Shown here: one piece after another, positions 42,954 to 52,772 of the stretch
Position numbering within the stretch: the stretch's first letter is position 1
Layout of the letters: each line of letters begins with the position of its first letter
Assembly (NCBI GenBank): GCA_947488595.1
Contig: CANKZI010000003.1
Location: 62,001 to 126,000 of the forward strand
Direction: 5' to 3'
From: Flavobacteriaceae bacterium
GTDB lineage: Bacteria > Bacteroidota > Bacteroidia > Flavobacteriales > Flavobacteriaceae
DNA length: 64,000 nt
Notes under the pieces: generated by a model
Told to the model about the DNA's origin: nothing
Seen by the model: only the letters and a program-made list of their open reading frames with translations
Databases searched by the model: none
Program-made: the position numbers and the translations under genes

Positions 42954-43550
42954 TTATTCTTGAACAATAGGACCTTTTAAACTTAATAATACGTCGACAA
43001 TATCAGCATACAATTCGCTATCAGCAGGAACGCCATTCACGACAGCTGCTGCTCCAACATAACCAACAAACTTATTGTAGTCTGCTTCAGTAGATTTTAC
43101 GCCCATTCTCCCATTTATGGAAGGATCGTGTGCTTCAACCATACCCAAACCAGAATAGGTGTTGATGGCATTTGTGCCTCCTGTGTTGAAAGAGAAAAAA
43201 TCAGTAAAATTATCTACCAATATTGCCAAATTGGTGGTGTTCCCGGCAGACACTTCTCCCAGCAATGGTGCAAAGTGTGCTGATAAATTGCCTTGAGCGC
43301 CACTTTGAATGTCAGCAACTATAAGACCAACAGTACTATTTACCACTTTTCTGTAAGATAAACGGCCCTCTTCTATTAAAACTCCATCAACAGCGTCTGG
43401 ATCTTGAATCATTTTTGTTCCGCCTAATCTTTCGTAGATTGATGCTTCTAATATTGGTGTTGTCGTGTCATCATCATCATTACAAGATGTGAAAAACGCA
43501 ACTGTTCCAATTACCATTACACTGAGTGCGATTTTTGAAAACTTTTTCAT
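42954..43550 (-). CDS. Lipoprotein with truncated-hemoglobin-like (group 1) motifs
   Basis: Lipobox VAFFTSCNDDDD; SIYERLGGTKMIQDPDAVD; MVEAHDPSINGRM...DYNKFVGYVGAAAV resembling proximal-His region of trHb. Confidence 0.65.
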   Translation of the reverse strand: MKKFSKIALSVMVIGTVAFFTSCNDDDDTTTPILEASIYERLGGTKMIQDPDAVDGVLIEEGRLSYRKVVNSTVGLIVADIQSGAQGNLSAHFAPLLGEVSAGNTTNLAILVDNFTDFFSFNTGGTNAINTYSGLGMVEAHDPSINGRMGVKSTEADYNKFVGYVGAAAVVNGVPADSELYADIVDVLLSLKGPIVQE

Positions 43551-43567
43551 AATAATACTATTTAGAG

Positions 43568-44002
43568 TTAATTAAAAATACTTTGTATGCCTCTTGAAAA
43601 CTTATAACTAAAGCTGTCGCGGTTCATCACGGGACAGACTTTTTTACTGGCTAAATTTTCTGGTAAAATAAACCGTTGGGCATTATAATTTCCCAATGCC
43701 ATTAATTGATTATAAACTTTTTCGGAATTGGCGATTTTGTTGTCGTGAAAAAAAACAATTACATTTCTCTTCACTATTACATCGCTTTTTACTCCTGGAA
43801 TTGTTTTGATTTTGTTTTGTATGTCGATTGCTCCGATAGAATCAAATGGTTTATCAAAGTCAATGCGGCTCACTTGAATCGTTGCGTTCTCAATGACAAT
43901 TGGTTTTGCTGTTGCGATATGAATCACCAAAACGACAAATAGCAATAGAACAACACAGAATAGGCTTCCGACGGCTATTTTTACTTTTTTGTTGATTTTC
44001 AT
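43568..44002 (-). CDS. Membrane-anchored small protein with HMA-like fold pattern, unknown function
   Basis: N-terminal TM helix; IDIQNKIKTIPGVKSDVIVKRNVIVFFHDNKIANSEKVYNQLM resembles betaalphabeta of HMA domains without CxxC. Confidence 0.6.
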   Translation of the reverse strand: MKINKKVKIAVGSLFCVVLLLFVVLVIHIATAKPIVIENATIQVSRIDFDKPFDSIGAIDIQNKIKTIPGVKSDVIVKRNVIVFFHDNKIANSEKVYNQLMALGNYNAQRFILPENLASKKVCPVMNRDSFSYKFSRGIQSIFN

Positions 44003-44221
44003 AATCCTAGATTTTGTCTGTTCTTATTGGTTTGTTTTTGCATTTACGTACATAAAAGCCATTTGATTTTTGTTCAGATAAAATAAATGAAAGAGATCGC
44101 TTATTTATATTTATTTTAAATAATTAAGTTATTATCTATTACCTTTTTTTTTAAAAGCATTATGCAATTTTAGCATATAAAAAACAATAAACAAAGCATT
44201 TAAAGATAATAAAAGATTAAA

Positions 44222-44758
44222 TTATCTTTTCAGTAATTCTCGCAAGAGGTTTTCATCAAAATTTGTTTTTATTGTAACAACTTCGTTGGTGTTTTTATTT
44301 GGAATGGTCATCGAAAGTACATAATGTGCTATCTTCCATTTGCCGTTTTGTTGGATAAGCACACCAGAACCCCGACAGATTTTCATTTGGGTAGTTAATA
44401 ATTCATCAAACCAAGCGGTTTTATAGTCGTCACTAAAGTAGATATTTCGTTCGACAGCAACAAATGACCATGCTTTTCCTTTGTCGAAATAAGGTTTTGA
44501 GAAAGTTTTAAAAGCTTGTTGTTGCCAGTTCTCGGTTGGATCGGTACCAACAAAAACCCCATGATTTGTCATCATATCAAAATATGCATCAAAATTAGCA
44601 TCTGCTGCGGCTTTGTGCCAAGCATTAAGCGTCGTATTTATAGTTGCTTTTTGTTCGATTAACTTAGAAGAAAGATGAGATTTACAAGATAATAAAAGCA
44701 ATAAGAACAATGGAAATGTATATTTCATCATTAGATTTTTATGCGCTAAAATATACAA
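44222..44758 (-). CDS. SnoaL/NTF2-like domain lipoprotein
   Basis: MKYTFPLFLLLLLSCKS lipobox; LNAWHKAAADANFDAYFDMMTNHGVFVGTDPTENW. Confidence 0.75.
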   Translation of the reverse strand: MYILAHKNLMMKYTFPLFLLLLLSCKSHLSSKLIEQKATINTTLNAWHKAAADANFDAYFDMMTNHGVFVGTDPTENWQQQAFKTFSKPYFDKGKAWSFVAVERNIYFSDDYKTAWFDELLTTQMKICRGSGVLIQQNGKWKIAHYVLSMTIPNKNTNEVVTIKTNFDENLLRELLKR

Positions 44759-44770
44759 AAATAATGTAGG

Positions 44771-46165
44771 TCATTTTGTTTTTGCCAAATCTATAATTCC
44801 CATTGGTGTTGTTTTGTGATTATCTAGACTCTCGTCGTGTTGCGATAGATCGAGTCCAATCGTTTCTGATTGTTCTGAAACCCGAAGCGGAATAATGGCA
44901 TTGGTCAATTTGTAAAGCAATAAAGCGCCAAAAAAAGTAAATATTGACACCAGCACCAAAGCCATCATGTGATGACCAAAAACATTCCAACCACCATGTA
45001 ACAGACTGGCATTTTCTCCTTGTGCAAAAATAGCGGTTAAAACCATTCCCATAATGCCGCCGATGCCATGACACGCAAAAACATCAAGTGTATCATCAAT
45101 TTTTTTCATCACAGTCCAATTAATCATACTGTTTGAAACCATCGCGGTAATAAAACCAAAGAAAATACTTTCGGGAACAGTTACATATCCTGCTGCAGGT
45201 GTTATAGCAACAAGTCCCACTACTGCACCAATACAGGTGCCGAGTGCCGAAACTTTTCTTCCGTTAATACGATCATAGAAAATCCATGTCATCATGGCTG
45301 CTGCCGATGCTGTGATTGTAGTTGCAAAAGCCATTACGCCAGTGCCATTGGCAGCCAGTGCTGAACCCGCATTAAAACCGAACCATCCAAACCATAGCAT
45401 TCCGGTTCCTAATAGTACAAACGGAATGTTGGTTGGAATATGATTGCTGTCTTTGCGTTTTCCTAAAACCAAAACACCTGCCAAAGCGGCAAACCCAGCA
45501 CTCATGTGTACAACTGTTCCTCCTGCGAAGTCTTTTACACCAAAATAACTCCCTAAAAGTCCAGACGGATACCAAACCATGTGACACAAAGGCGCATAAA
45601 TAAAAAGTGTAAACAAACAAATAAAAAGCAAATAAGAAATAAACCTAACGCGTTCGGCAAAAGAACCAGTGATTATAGCTGGTGTAATCACGGCAAATTT
45701 CATTTGAAACAATGCAAAAAGCATAAACGGAATGGTGGTTGCCATTTTTAGATGCGGTAAAACACCAACGTTATCCAAAAATGGATAGGATAACGGATTG
45801 CCAACTACACTATAAAAAGTACCATTTATAAAAAACCCAATTGGTTCGCCAAAAGCCAAACTAAAAGCTACGATTACCCACAATAAACTTACTACACCAA
45901 GGCAAACAAAACTTTGCAACATGGTGGAGATAATATTTTTCTTGCCAACCATTCCACCATAAAAAAATGACAAACCAGGTGTCATTAACAAAACCAGACA
46001 TGATGCGGTAAGTAACCACGCAACATCGGCAGGAACTATTTTGTCAATAGTACTAAATTGCGAAAGTACTTTGGGCGTTGCGACTGCATTTGGCCAAAAA
46101 AGACCTGCAATGGCTATTAAAGTAATAATTACAAAAGAGACAATCCAGCGTTTTTCAATTTTCAT
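44771..46165 (-). CDS. amt: Ammonium transporter
   Basis: AWLLTASCLVLLMTPGLSFFYGGMVGKKNIISTMLQSF; GTVVHMSAGFAALAG; DVFACHGIGGIMGMV. Confidence 0.97.
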   Translation of the reverse strand: MKIEKRWIVSFVIITLIAIAGLFWPNAVATPKVLSQFSTIDKIVPADVAWLLTASCLVLLMTPGLSFFYGGMVGKKNIISTMLQSFVCLGVVSLLWVIVAFSLAFGEPIGFFINGTFYSVVGNPLSYPFLDNVGVLPHLKMATTIPFMLFALFQMKFAVITPAIITGSFAERVRFISYLLFICLFTLFIYAPLCHMVWYPSGLLGSYFGVKDFAGGTVVHMSAGFAALAGVLVLGKRKDSNHIPTNIPFVLLGTGMLWFGWFGFNAGSALAANGTGVMAFATTITASAAAMMTWIFYDRINGRKVSALGTCIGAVVGLVAITPAAGYVTVPESIFFGFITAMVSNSMINWTVMKKIDDTLDVFACHGIGGIMGMVLTAIFAQGENASLLHGGWNVFGHHMMALVLVSIFTFFGALLLYKLTNAIIPLRVSEQSETIGLDLSQHDESLDNHKTTPMGIIDLAKTK

Positions 46166-46189
46166 TTTTAATGCATTTTAATTTATAAC

Positions 46190-46206
46190 CCCTATTTTTT
46201 ATAGGG
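46190..46206. promoter_or_regulatory. Inverted repeat CCCTAT-ttttt-ATAGGG upstream of amt
   Basis: Perfect 6-bp arms, 25 nt upstream of the amt ATG (46165, minus). Confidence 0.4.
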
Positions 46207-46440
46207 TAAAAGTATAAAATATTTCAAATTTTTTAAAATATGTTATTAAATAAATGGGGTTGTGTTTATTTTTAAGCAACTTAAATTAAAAAAAATTGAA
46301 AACTACTTTTCTAAAAAAATTATTTCTATTTGAAAAAAAACTTCAAATTGAATTAAAAAGTCGCTTTTTTACGGACGCTTTCAAGCACAAAAAGACTTGT
46401 TATAAATTTACTATATTTGAATTATAAATAAATGCAACAG

Positions 46441-47028
46441 ATGGAGATTACACGTTTTTATCCCAACGAGGAATTTAGAGAATGCCAAATCAAACACAAA
46501 TTAAAATTGCGTTATGCTGTTTCAAACAAGGGCAGATTGATGAGTTTTGCGGATGATATGAAACACGGAAGGATTTTGAAAGGAGGCCTTACCGATGGCT
46601 ATCGGGTATTTAAATACAAATTATTTAATGATGGGAAAATTTTAAACCGTTATTTGTTTGTCGGGAAAATGGTTGCCGAAGTATTTTTACCAAAAACATC
46701 AGAGGAGCAGGTTTATGTTTTGCATTTGGATTGGAAGCGCGACAATGATGATGTGCGCAATTTGAAATGGGCAACAAGATCCGAAATGATTGAACACAGC
46801 AGACGGAGTCCATTTGTAATTCAGGCTAAGAAAAATTTGCTAGAGCACAATTTAAAGTCCAACGGCAGAAAATTGACCATTACCAAAGTGATGCTTATCA
46901 AAAAAATGTTGGCTAAGCCAGATCAAAAAACCAGATTAAAAATGATTGCCAAACAATTTGGCGTAAGTGAAATGCAAATCAGAAGGATAAAAAGTGGCGA
47001 AAATTGGGGTTATATTAAAGTACCATAA
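46441..47028 (+). CDS. NUMOD4/HNH-like protein with C-terminal HTH-like segment
   Basis: YAVSNKGRLMSF..GRILKGGLTDGYRVFKYKLFNDGKILNRYLFVGKMVAEVFLPKTSEEQVYVLHLDWKRDNDDVRNLKWATRSE, then KMIAKQFGVSEMQIRRIKSGENWGYI. Confidence 0.72.
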   Translation: MEITRFYPNEEFRECQIKHKLKLRYAVSNKGRLMSFADDMKHGRILKGGLTDGYRVFKYKLFNDGKILNRYLFVGKMVAEVFLPKTSEEQVYVLHLDWKRDNDDVRNLKWATRSEMIEHSRRSPFVIQAKKNLLEHNLKSNGRKLTITKVMLIKKMLAKPDQKTRLKMIAKQFGVSEMQIRRIKSGENWGYIKVP

Positions 47029-47057
47029 AACAAAAATACTTCTAAATTAGTGAATTT

Positions 47058-47612
47058 TCAAGATTCATAACCGCTATCTGAGTCAATAAAACGCGCATCA
47101 GTTTCCATAATAGTACCACAATTTTCACAAGTCCTCAATTTTTCGGAATTGTAAAAATGTTTGAAATGCGGCAAGAAATCTTTCTCAATATTGTGTAATT
47201 CAAAAAAAACTTCATGCAATTTGTTGTTGCATTGGTCACAAAACCAAAGTAAGCCGTCGGTGAAACCTTTTCCTGCGCGTTTTCTTTCGATTACCAGCCC
47301 TATTGAATTGACTGAACGCACCGGAGAATGCGGTATTTTGGCTGGATGCAAATAAAGGTCTCCGGCTTTCATTGTCATTGTCTTGCGCTTTCCGTCTTCT
47401 TGAATGACCACTTCGATTTCGCCTTCCAATTGATAAAACAACTCTTCGGTTTCGTTATAATGATAGTCTTTTCGTGCGTTAGGCCCTGAAACAATCATTA
47501 CAATATAATCGCCAGAATCGGCATAAATATTTTTATTACCAACAGGAGGTTGCAGCAAATGACGGTTTTCGGCAATCCAAAGGTTCAGGTTAAAAGGTTT
47601 TGCAATTGGCAT
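47058..47612 (-). CDS. nbaC: 3-hydroxyanthranilate 3,4-dioxygenase
   Basis: GPNARKDYHYNETEELFYQLEGEIEVVIQEDGKRKTMTMKAGDLYLHPAKIPHSPVR, C-terminal CDQCNN/CENCGT rubredoxin-like site. Confidence 0.93.
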   Translation of the reverse strand: MPIAKPFNLNLWIAENRHLLQPPVGNKNIYADSGDYIVMIVSGPNARKDYHYNETEELFYQLEGEIEVVIQEDGKRKTMTMKAGDLYLHPAKIPHSPVRSVNSIGLVIERKRAGKGFTDGLLWFCDQCNNKLHEVFFELHNIEKDFLPHFKHFYNSEKLRTCENCGTIMETDARFIDSDSGYES

Positions 47613-47637
47613 CTTTTTTTAATGCTAAAATTATAAC

Positions 47638-47991
47638 TTATTTGATTTGAATTTGCGTCGGATTGAAAATTTGTGGCACTTGACCAGGATCTTTTCTATT
47701 GGCTAAGATTTTGCCTTTTACCAGAATTTTTTTGCCTTTTATATTCTCAAGTTTGATTTTAAGTCTTTCCAAGTATTTGGTTGTTATGGCAACTGTAAAT
47801 AAATTATTAGGAAATGCTTTGTCAATGTTGATGTAGTTGATATTGTCTTCAGAAGCGATTTTGACCGAAGCAATCGTTCCTTTTAACCAGACTTCTTTAT
47901 CTATATATTGTTTTACTTGTGCTGTTGTAATGGTGTCTTGCGCAAAACTCTTTGCCGCAATTAATACCAAAATAAAAAACATTTTTTTCAT
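47638..47991 (-). CDS. Small secreted OB-fold-like protein, unknown function
   Basis: Signal MKKMFFILVLIAAKSFAQ; VKQYIDKEVWLKGTIASVKIASEDNINYINIDKAFPNNLFTVAI. Confidence 0.65.
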   Translation of the reverse strand: MKKMFFILVLIAAKSFAQDTITTAQVKQYIDKEVWLKGTIASVKIASEDNINYINIDKAFPNNLFTVAITTKYLERLKIKLENIKGKKILVKGKILANRKDPGQVPQIFNPTQIQIK

Positions 47992-48050
47992 GAGTAGGTT
48001 GCTAAAATAAAAAAGATCAAGTAATTAACTTAACCTTTTTAGTGGCAGGA

Positions 48051-49145
48051 TTATTTTTTTTCTTTTATCAGATAAATATACACCGGAAAGTGGTCACTGT
48101 ATCCTATTTCATTCGCAGAGTGCCGCAACGGATATCCCTTGTATTGCCCGTCGGTTTGTATCAAATAAGCCCTGTTAAAAATACCAGCTTTCCAGTATTT
48201 AAAAGTACTATAATCTTCTCTAATCAAACTTTCTGAAACCATAATTTGGTCAAAAATATCCGGTGAATCTCTGTAAAAAAGGGTAGCATGACCTTCTTTG
48301 GCCATTTGTTCAAACGGATTATAAATGTCAAATTTTTGAACTTCCGCTTTTTTCATTTTGGCGCCAATTCCGAATTTTATACTCTTATTGTAACTTCCAT
48401 CATTATAATCACCCATTGTGATAATTTTCGCGTTTGGATTTATTTTGAATAATGAATCCATAATTTTGCGGTTCAAACGACCAGCAGCTTCACGAAAAGG
48501 ACTGCTTTTTTTCTCTCCACCAGAACGCGACGGCCAGTGATTGACCATAATACTTATTTCTTCACCGTCTAAAAGCCCTGTTACTAACAAAATATCTCTG
48601 GTATAAAGCCGATCCGTTATTTCTATTTTATCGTCGGTCACTTCTTCATTTTCAGCTTTTTGCTTTACTTTGGCTTGATTTTTATCTACAATCAAAGGAA
48701 TGTTGATAAAACTTGTAGGCTTAAAATGTTTTTTTTGATACAATAATGCCACGTCGATACCTCTTTTATCTGGTGAATCAAAATGAACAATTCCGTAATT
48801 TCCTGCAGTCAATTTGGGCTGCTTTACTAAATCTTCTAGTACGCCACGATTCTCAATTTCTACACCGCCAATAAAAACAGGCATTTCCTTTTGTTGGTCG
48901 TTGGTTCCAATTTCCGAAATCACACGAGATAAATTGACTAGTTTTTGACGGTATTTCCTTGAAGTCCAGTTTTGATCTCCGTTTGGCAACCATTCTTCAT
49001 CATTATTTGGATTGTTAATCGTATCGAACAAATTCTCGAAATTATAAAAAGCAACCGTGTGCACAATAAACTTTTTTTGCTGTGCAAACGAGCTTAACAT
49101 TGAAAATAAAACAACAAAAAAGGCGATGTTTTTGAAAATTCTCAT
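48051..49145 (-). CDS. Secreted endonuclease/exonuclease/phosphatase (EEP) family protein
   Basis: Signal peptide; VAFYNFENLFDTINNPNNDEEWLPNGDQNWTSRKYRQKLVNLSRVI, GVEIENRGVLEDL, NHWPSRSGGEKKSSPFREAAGRLNRKIMDSL, MGDYNDGSYNKSI, GYSDHFPVYIYL. Confidence 0.9.
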   Translation of the reverse strand: MRIFKNIAFFVVLFSMLSSFAQQKKFIVHTVAFYNFENLFDTINNPNNDEEWLPNGDQNWTSRKYRQKLVNLSRVISEIGTNDQQKEMPVFIGGVEIENRGVLEDLVKQPKLTAGNYGIVHFDSPDKRGIDVALLYQKKHFKPTSFINIPLIVDKNQAKVKQKAENEEVTDDKIEITDRLYTRDILLVTGLLDGEEISIMVNHWPSRSGGEKKSSPFREAAGRLNRKIMDSLFKINPNAKIITMGDYNDGSYNKSIKFGIGAKMKKAEVQKFDIYNPFEQMAKEGHATLFYRDSPDIFDQIMVSESLIREDYSTFKYWKAGIFNRAYLIQTDGQYKGYPLRHSANEIGYSDHFPVYIYLIKEKK

Positions 49146-49282
49146 AAATTTTATATTAATTTACTGTCAAGTTTAATTCAAACTTGGGGGCAAAAGTAAA
49201 TAATATTAATTAATAATGTACTTTTGCATCCGTTAAGAAATAATTATTCTTACAACACCAAAATTAATTTTTATTATCATTT

Positions 49283-52123
49283 ATGAAAAAACTTGTAATT
49301 AGTACGCTGTTCGTAATGCAAGTGTTTTTTGTTTGGGCACAACAAAATCCTACCGTTACTGGTAAAGTTGTTGATTCTAAAACTCAAAAACCACTACAAA
49401 GTGTTCTCACAACGATTCAAAACACCACGGCAACGGCATTGACCAATGCAGAAGGAATTTTTGTTATCGAAAATGTTGCTGTTGGAAACCAACTGCTAAA
49501 AGTAAGTAGTTCGGGTTATACCCAACAAATTCTTCCGCTTGAAGTTGTGGTAGGACAAAATTTAGACTTGGGCGTTGTGGTACTCGAAGAAGACCAAACT
49601 GAAGAACAACAGTTAAGTTTGATTACTATAACAGAAAACGATCTAGGAGATGACAATAGTGGCTCCGAAAGCACCTCTGGTTTGCTTCAGGCCAGTAGAG
49701 ATGCATTTCAGCAATCGGCTGCTTTTAACTGGGGACAAGCGCGTTTTAGAGTTAGAGGTTTGGATAACGAATACGGAACTACCATGATTAATGGTATTAC
49801 AATGAATAAAATTTATGACGGAAGACCACAATGGGGCAACTGGGGCGGCTTGAACGATGCCACCCGTAATCAAGAATTTACAACCGGCTCGGGCCCTTCT
49901 GATTATACTTTTGGAGGTATTCTTGGGACGCAAGTAATCAATACCAGAGCTTCTATTTATCGTCCAGGAACAAGGGTTTCGTTTTCTTCGACCAATACCA
50001 ACTACAGTTGGAGAGCCATGGCAACACATGCTTCAGGGATGTCAACCGAAGGCTGGGCTTTTGTAATTTCGGCAGGAAGACGTTTTGCCCAAGAAGGGTA
50101 TTTCGACGGAACAGATTATGATGCTAATTCGTTTTTCGCTAGTGTTGAGAAAAAAATCGGCGAAAACCATAGTTTGAACTTTACTAGTATTTATGCACAA
50201 AACAGCAGAGGTAAAAATTCTCCAAACACGCAAGAAGTTACTAATTTAGCTGGAATAAAATACAACTCCTATTGGGGATACCAAGACGGCAAAAAAAGAA
50301 ATTCTAGAGACAGAGATGTAGAAGAGCCTATTTTAATGTTAGGTCATTATTGGAAAATCAACGAAAAAACGAAATTAAATACCAATATCGCTTATCAATT
50401 TGGAAAAATCGCCAACAGCCGCATTGACAATGCCGAGCAATCCAATGCGATCGATGGTAGCAATGCATTTTTACCAGATCCTGCTTATTACAAAAATTTA
50501 CCTAGTTATTATACTTCTCTTTGGAATCCCGATGATTACACCGATTTTCAAGGTGATGATCCAATCAATCAAGCCAATGCCGCCAATGTGAGAAATCAAT
50601 TTTTAGCAAACAGACAAATGGATTGGAACGCTTTATACCAAGCCAATTTGAACAATCCAAATGGTCGTAGTAATTATGTGTTGTATGAAGACAGGACCGA
50701 TGACAAACTAATTACTGCCAACTCCATTTTAAGTTCACAATTGTCCGACAATATCGTTTTGAATGCTGGTTTGAATTATAGAAGTTTAAAATCTGAAAAT
50801 TTTCAGAACTTATTGGATTTATTAGGCGGTCAATTTTTTGATGATGTTGACGGTTTTTATGTGGGCGATCAAGCACAACCAGATTTAAGAAATCCAGACC
50901 GAAGTGTACGTGTGGGTGATCGTTACGGTTACAATTATATTTTAAATGCCAATACATTTGATGCTTTTACGCAGTTCAAATTCAGCTACAAAAAAATTGA
51001 TTTCTATATGGCGCAGTCTTTCACAGCGACAAATTATCAAAGAGACGGACAATACCAAAACGGACTTTATGCTTCTAATTCTTTCGGAAAAAGCGAAAAT
51101 ATAAATTTTGAAAACTTTGGTTTCAAAGGCGGCTTGACCTATAAATTGTCTGGAAGACAGTTCTTTAATATCAACGGAGCGCACATGACCAAAGCGCCAT
51201 CATTGCGAAACACTTTTAACAATGCGCGTTTGAACAACAACGTTGTTGGCGATTTAAGAAGCGAAAACGTGACGAGTGTCGACGCAAGTTACATTATCAG
51301 AACACCAAAATTGAAAATGAGATTGACTGCTTTTATGTCGAAAGTAAAAGATGCAACCAATAACACTTTCTTTTATGCTGAAGGTGCTTTTGAAGAAGAC
51401 GATAATGGCGATGGCAGTGATGCGTTTGTTGGTCAAACGACAACTGATATTGAAAAGAAAAATATTGGCGCTGAGTTTGGCGCCGAATATTCAATTACCT
51501 CAACCCTTAAAGCAACGATTGCCGCATCTTATGGTGAATATACTTTTGACAACAATCCAACAGTAACTTTGACCAATGATGCTTTGGCCTCTGCCGATAA
51601 TAGCAATCCTACGATTGATTTTGGAAAAGCAACTCTTAAAAATTACAGACAAGCAGGCGCACCTCAACAAGCCTATTCATTCGGTTTAGAATACCGTGAT
51701 CCAAAGTTTTGGTGGATTGGTGCCAACGTCAATTATTTGGATGACATTTATGTAGATGTTTCTCCGTTATTAAGAACGGAAGATTTTTTCCGAAATCCAG
51801 CCGATCCATTCGGATTGCCTTTCCCAGAAGCCAATGAAGCAACAGCAAGAAAGTTATTGAAACAAGAAAAATTTAATCCAATTAAATTATTAAATTTAAC
51901 TGGCGGTAAATCTTGGAGAATTTCGGGAAAAACAGTTGGGTTTTTCGCAAGTGTCAATAATGTATTGGATTTTACGTACAAAACAGGAGGATTTGAACAG
52001 GCAAGAAATGCGAATTATAGAGAGTTAAACCAAGATGTTTCTAGCGGAACGCCTGCATTTGCTCCTAAATATTTTTATGGTTACGGAAGAACGTACTTTG
52101 TAAATCTTTATATTAATTTCTAA
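49283..52123 (+). CDS. TonB-dependent receptor with N-terminal carboxypeptidase-regulatory-like domain
   Basis: VTGKVVDSKTQKPLQSVLTTIQNT..; plug FRVRGLDNEYGTTMINGITMNKIYDGRPQWGNWGGLNDATRNQEFTTG; C-terminal YFVNLYINF. Confidence 0.88.
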   Translation: MKKLVISTLFVMQVFFVWAQQNPTVTGKVVDSKTQKPLQSVLTTIQNTTATALTNAEGIFVIENVAVGNQLLKVSSSGYTQQILPLEVVVGQNLDLGVVVLEEDQTEEQQLSLITITENDLGDDNSGSESTSGLLQASRDAFQQSAAFNWGQARFRVRGLDNEYGTTMINGITMNKIYDGRPQWGNWGGLNDATRNQEFTTGSGPSDYTFGGILGTQVINTRASIYRPGTRVSFSSTNTNYSWRAMATHASGMSTEGWAFVISAGRRFAQEGYFDGTDYDANSFFASVEKKIGENHSLNFTSIYAQNSRGKNSPNTQEVTNLAGIKYNSYWGYQDGKKRNSRDRDVEEPILMLGHYWKINEKTKLNTNIAYQFGKIANSRIDNAEQSNAIDGSNAFLPDPAYYKNLPSYYTSLWNPDDYTDFQGDDPINQANAANVRNQFLANRQMDWNALYQANLNNPNGRSNYVLYEDRTDDKLITANSILSSQLSDNIVLNAGLNYRSLKSENFQNLLDLLGGQFFDDVDGFYVGDQAQPDLRNPDRSVRVGDRYGYNYILNANTFDAFTQFKFSYKKIDFYMAQSFTATNYQRDGQYQNGLYASNSFGKSENINFENFGFKGGLTYKLSGRQFFNINGAHMTKAPSLRNTFNNARLNNNVVGDLRSENVTSVDASYIIRTPKLKMRLTAFMSKVKDATNNTFFYAEGAFEEDDNGDGSDAFVGQTTTDIEKKNIGAEFGAEYSITSTLKATIAASYGEYTFDNNPTVTLTNDALASADNSNPTIDFGKATLKNYRQAGAPQQAYSFGLEYRDPKFWWIGANVNYLDDIYVDVSPLLRTEDFFRNPADPFGLPFPEANEATARKLLKQEKFNPIKLLNLTGGKSWRISGKTVGFFASVNNVLDFTYKTGGFEQARNANYRELNQDVSSGTPAFAPKYFYGYGRTYFVNLYINF

Positions 52124-52131
52124 AAAAAAAT

Positions 52132-52749
52132 ATGAAAATGATTAATTTTAAAAAAATGCTGTTTGCAAGCCTTACCATTATTGCGCTGGCAGGTTGTACT
52201 CAAGACGATGATTACAAAATTGCCGCATTCACACCGCTTTTGTTCACCGAAGATTTTCCGAGCACCGATGGTTTAGACAACACTGTTTTGAACCTTACCG
52301 ATTGGAAAAATTTTGCGCAAACTGGAACGGTAGTTTGGAAAAACCAGATCTATCAAGGAAATGGTTATGCCGAATTTACTTCTTACCAAGCTCCTGACGC
52401 GGTGAGCGTGGGTTGGTTGATCTCGCCTCCGATTGATATGGACGCGAACGACGGTGAAAAATTGGTTTTTCAATCTTCTCAAAGTTATGTTTCTTCGGCT
52501 GCTAATAAATTGGAAGTTTTGATTTCGACCGATTATGACGGCACCAATTTTGCAACGGCTACTTGGTTGCCATTGCAAGCCAATTTGCCTACTAGAGATG
52601 CTACCTATTTTTTATTTCAAGAATCAGGCATAATTGATTTGTCTTCTTATACCGGAAATGCTTATGTGGCTTTTAAAGTTACAGGTTCTGGAACAAACAC
52701 GACGCTAGATGGTTCTTATCAAATCGACAATGTAAGGGTTTACTATTAA
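52132..52749 (+). CDS. Choice-of-anchor J-like domain lipoprotein
   Basis: Lipobox IIALAGCTQDDD; FPSTDGLDNTVLNLTDWKNFAQTGTVVWKNQIYQGNGYAEFTSYQ...DGSYQIDNVRVYY. Confidence 0.8.
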   Translation: MKMINFKKMLFASLTIIALAGCTQDDDYKIAAFTPLLFTEDFPSTDGLDNTVLNLTDWKNFAQTGTVVWKNQIYQGNGYAEFTSYQAPDAVSVGWLISPPIDMDANDGEKLVFQSSQSYVSSAANKLEVLISTDYDGTNFATATWLPLQANLPTRDATYFLFQESGIIDLSSYTGNAYVAFKVTGSGTNTTLDGSYQIDNVRVYY

Positions 52750-52772
52750 TGTTTTTTATTTACAACAATTAT

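Noticed and set aside
47058-47612. Possible tryptophan/kynurenine degradation cluster around nbaC
   Set aside because: No kynureninase, kynurenine monooxygenase or aminocarboxymuconate genes in the neighbourhood; only the single dioxygenase is supported here.
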